A stretch of 64,000 bases of DNA from Nepenthes gracilis (Eukaryota > Streptophyta > Magnoliopsida > Caryophyllales > Nepenthaceae). Shown piece by piece: positions 61,130-64,000 of this stretch; position 1 is the stretch's first letter; the number at the start of each line of letters is the position of its first letter. The notes under the pieces were generated by a model, which did not search any database, was not told the DNA's origin, and saw nothing but the letters and a program-made list of their open reading frames with translations. A program made the translations under genes and the position numbers. The stretch is from contig BSYO01000020.1 in NCBI GenBank assembly GCA_033239525.1, positions 13,084,546 through 13,148,545 on the forward strand, in the 5' to 3' direction.

Positions 61130-61530
61130 GCTTTTCTTTTAAATTTCGGAGTTCAAAGGGCGGATCGGATTTTCTTTGAAATCCGGACTCAAATGGACGG
61201 AGTGGATTTTCTTTGAAAATCCGGGCTCATAGGACGGAGTGTATTTTCTTTATAATCCGGAGCTCAAATGGACGGAGTGGATTTTCTTTGAAATCCGGAG
61301 CTCAAATGGACGGAGTGGGTCTCCTTTGAAAATCCGGAGCCATAGGACGGAGTGGATTTTCTTTGAAATCCGGACTCAAATGGACGGAGTGGATTTTCTT
61401 TGAAAATCCGGAGCTCATAGGACGGAGTGACTTTTCTGTAAAATCCGGAGTGCTCAATCCGGAGTGACTTTTCTTTCATGAATCCGGAGTGCTTTAAGGG
61501 GCGAAGTGCCTCATTGACGGAGTACACTTC
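61130..61530. repeat. CGGAGT minisatellite, ~38-bp units
   Basis: Seven or more units of GGACGGAGTGGATTTTCTTT plus GAAATCCGGAGCTCAAAT, with one-base variants. Degenerate CGGAGT words continue to about 61920. Confidence 0.85.
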
Positions 61531-62616
61531 TCTTCCTTATTCCGGAGTGCTTTAAGGGACGGGTGCTCTACTAAAATGAACGGTGCATGAAATCCGAAGT
61601 TCATTAAATAATTCATAAGCTAGAGTTTATTTCAAAACAGATGGACGGACTACTTTTAAGGACGCAAAGGCCGGGGTTCATTTTGGACGGACTTCCTTAT
61701 TTAATCAGAAAGCCGGAGTGACCTTTTCACAATGAGACGGAGCATTTTACTCATAAATGGCCGGAGTGCATAGTGGACGGAGTGCTTAATTCCTTAAAGG
61801 GCGGAGTGTATATTCACAGTGGACGGAGCGACTTTCAGAACGTAAGGCCAGATTTTTATTTTCTTAAAGGACAGAGTACAAAATTCATTAGGGCCGGAGT
61901 TCACTTTCACAATGGACGGAGTTCTTTTCAGTAAACATGAAATATCAAAATTCATAATACTTGCTAGAAAATCGTAAACAGGATAATTTCTAATATCATG
62001 CATAACAGAGTTTCATTTTAAGCATGCTTTTTGAGACGATGAGTCATAAATAAAAGAGGCATATTTCACACAGAACACTATATACTTCGTAGCAATATAC
62101 ATAAACATGAACTTTATCAAAAAGGGGTGAGTAACTTGCCTGAAATCTCCCTTTTTCTATGTCTGGGACCTACGGCCTCTCCCTCTTTCTCTCCTTCCAA
62201 CTTATGTGGCGTACTCCATCCTATTCTTCCAGCCCTATTTATAAATTTGAGTTGCCGTTGTCAGAATTTAGCCCCATTAATCGTTCCTCGTCAGTTGCAT
62301 ATCTCCCATTTAATTCTCTCCAATTTAATTGGTTTCGTCCGTTACACCTTTCCCATTTAATCCTCTTAAATCTCCTCGTCAGTTATGCGTTTACTTTCAA
62401 TTTCAAATCCGGTCAATTTACGCCTTCCCTCTAAACGAAAATTCGCGCGCGCCTTTTTACTCCGGAAATCCGGAGTTCAATTACCAAAGGAAAATCCGGT
62501 TTTCATTTACCCAATGAAATCCGGACTCCTTTTATTATGGGAAATCCGGACTTCATTAAGGAAATCCGGACAGCAATTCCCTCGATGACATTTCCGGACT
62601 TCTTTGCCTATGGATT

Positions 62617-62717
62617 TCCGGTCAACGGGCGTTGACCGGACTAAATGATCCCAATTTCCTTTTACAAAATTCCGGACGTCTTACCTCTGGATTTCCGGTC
62701 AACGGACGTTGACCGGA
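62617..62717. promoter_or_regulatory. Two W-box palindromes in the LTR U3
   Basis: TCCGGTCAACG, two bases, CGTTGACCGGA at 62617-62640 and again at 62694-62717. Each holds two opposed TTGACC W-box cores. They lie upstream of the LTR TATA box. Confidence 0.6.
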
Positions 62718-62761
62718 CCAGATGATTAAAATTTCCTTACTCAAATTTTTGGGTCATTACA

Positions 62762-62775
62762 ACCTCCCCCACTTA
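62762..62775 (-). other. Polypurine tract
   Basis: Minus strand TAAGTGGGGGAGGT followed by LTR start TGTAATGACCC; preceded by the common TTTCGAGGACGAAATT stretch. Confidence 0.88.
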
Positions 62776-62808
62776 TAAGAATTTCGTCCTCGAAATTTAA
62801 TAAAGTCG

Positions 62809-64000
62809 CTAACCTTGAGAAAATAAAGATGGATATTTGTTCCGAATCTCCTCCTCTCGTTCCCAAGTTGCCTCTTCCGGTGTGTGATTCTTCCAGAGCA
62901 CCTTCACTAGGGCAATTGATTTGGTGCGTAATTTATGCTCCTTACGATCCAAAATCTCCACTGGTTCTTCTACATAGGATAAGTCCTTCTCGACCGTCAG
63001 AGGTTCATACTCAATTACATGAGTAGGATCATGGACATACTTTCGAAGCATAGACACATGAAACACATCATGTACATCAGCCAAGTTGGGAGGCAGTGCA
63101 AGTCTGTAAGCTACTTCTCCAATCTTTTCCAGGATTTCAAAAGGCCCAATAAAACGAGGCTTCAGTTTTCCTTTTACCCCGAATCTGTATTTTCCCTTTG
63201 CTGGAGATACCTTTAGAAACACCAAATCGCCCTTTTCAAACTTCAATGCCGATCTTCTCCGATCTGCATAACTCTTTTGTCTGCTTCGGGCTACTCTGAG
63301 ATTCTCATATAGTATCTTTATCTTTTCAGCCGACTCCTTGATAATGTCTGGTCCCAAAATTCTCCTATCTCCGTGTTCCTCCCAATGAATTGGCGATCTA
63401 CATTTTCTCCCATATAATGCCTCAAAAGGAGCCATGCCAATGCACGATTTGATAGCTATTATTATAGGCGAATTCTGCAAGAGCCAATGAATCATCCCAA
63501 GTCCTTTTTATCTCCATGACTGAGGCCCTCAACATATCCTCGAGAATCTGGATAGTCCGTTCCGATTGACCGTCGGTTTGCGGATGGAAAGCAGTACTAA
63601 ATTTTAATTCAGTACCCAATTCTTGATGTAGACTTTTCCAGAATCGTGAAACGAAACGAGGGTCTCTATCAGATACAATAGAGACAGGCACACCATGAAG
63701 TCTGACAATCTCGTTTACGTACAGATGGGCCAATTTATCAAGGGGGTAAGTCATCCGAATTGCCAGAAAGTGGGCTGACTTTGTTAGTCGATCAACAATC
63801 ACCCAAATAGCATCATGTTTCTTTGGCGTCAACGGTAAACCAGTCACAAAATCCATGGCTATATCCTCCCATTTCCAGCCTGGTAATGGCATTGGTTGTA
63901 ATAACCCAGACGGAAGTTTTCTTTCAGCCTTTACTTGTTGACAAATAAGGCACTTTTCCACGTAAGCCGCGATATCCCTTTTCATATTTCTCCACCAAAA
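62809..64000 (-). pseudogene. Tekay-like pol, integrase and chromodomain (frameshifted, partial)
   Basis: Minus strand, entering from the right edge in the integrase zinc domain (CLICQQ with the C-C pair). The catalytic core follows with D in AMDFVTGLP, D in VSDRDPRF and E in TDGQSERTIQILED. Near 63450 one extra base shifts the frame: the upstream frame ends at 63422 and the downstream frame carries on with GMAPFEALYGRKCRSP, a GPF-type module (RFIGPFEILEKIGEVAYRL) and a C-terminal chromodomain (VLWKNHTPEEATWEREEE), stop at 62809. Except for that base the domains look well kept, so the insertion is fairly young. Chromodomains steer integration to particular chromatin. Confidence 0.9.

Larger units (their letters stand above)
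60053..62761 (-). mobile_element. 3' LTR of a Tekay-like element running off the window
   Basis: Begins (+ strand) TGTCACGGAAAC and ends GGGTCATTACA directly next to the polypurine tract. About 2.7 kb, plus a duplicated outer end from 59932. TATA box (minus strand TTTATAAATAGGG) at about 62235-62247, then a GA-rich leader and a splice-donor-like GGCAAGTTACTC near 62130. Much of the LTR is CGGAGT minisatellite. Confidence 0.85.

Noticed and set aside
1..64000. tRNA, rRNA or other structured RNA genes
   Set aside because: I saw no convincing A/B boxes with cloverleaf pairing nor rRNA-like stretches; a tRNAscan or Infernal run would settle it.

Overview
The window is flowering-plant nuclear DNA. 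It is AT-rich, dense in transposable elements (TEs), and holds one clear host gene with many GT-AG introns. That gene lies on the + strand from 34926 to 58542. It encodes a complete BAR+SH3 protein of 348 residues, closest by recall to Arabidopsis SH3P3, split into ten exons. Only about 1.05 kb of the 23.6 kb locus is coding. I cannot name the species; nothing seen points to a grass.

Left part, 1-17.25 kb: a nested retrotransposon complex. A block made of the 3' internal end of a TAT-like LTR element, its LTR, an AT-rich spacer and a Tekay-like LTR occurs twice in the same order (1-3128 and about 14100-17247). Between the copies lies a gene running antisense to the TAT-like element. It is split by a complete but dead 8.9 kb Tekay-like element (4606-13517) with a perfect 5-bp target duplication (CAATC), two 2.6 kb LTRs, an initiator-Met-tRNA-type primer site and a polypurine tract.

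Middle part, 17.3-34.6 kb: intergenic DNA without a recognised gene. It holds two or three related minus-strand solo LTRs, two GC-richer LTR-like islands, a 0.78 kb tandem duplication, a fold-back element and other simple repeats.

Host gene, 34.9-58.5 kb: intron 3 is 10.5 kb and holds four levels of nesting. A Tekay-like LTR whose first ~160 bp is repeated in inverse at its other end (TSD TTGTC) contains a Tourist-like MITE (TSD TAA). The MITE contains an (ATT)n tract, and the tract contains a 5.8 kb non-autonomous TAT-like element (two LTRs, primer site, short gag-like ORF, 41-bp tandem repeats, antisense gene). Introns 5, 8 and 9 hold MITEs, a solo LTR (TSD CTATG) and a dispersed repeat rich in GATATATCG. 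All exons keep frame and all splice sites are canonical, so the gene looks functional.

Right end, 59.9-64.0 kb: the 3' part of another minus-strand Tekay-like element, with a 2.7 kb LTR full of CGGAGT minisatellites and paired W-box palindromes, a polypurine tract, and integrase plus chromodomain carrying one frameshift. It runs off the window.

The most unusual signals are the antisense gene, which has a conserved short intron in two diverged element copies; the LTR with inverted U3 ends; and the W-box palindromes in the last LTR.
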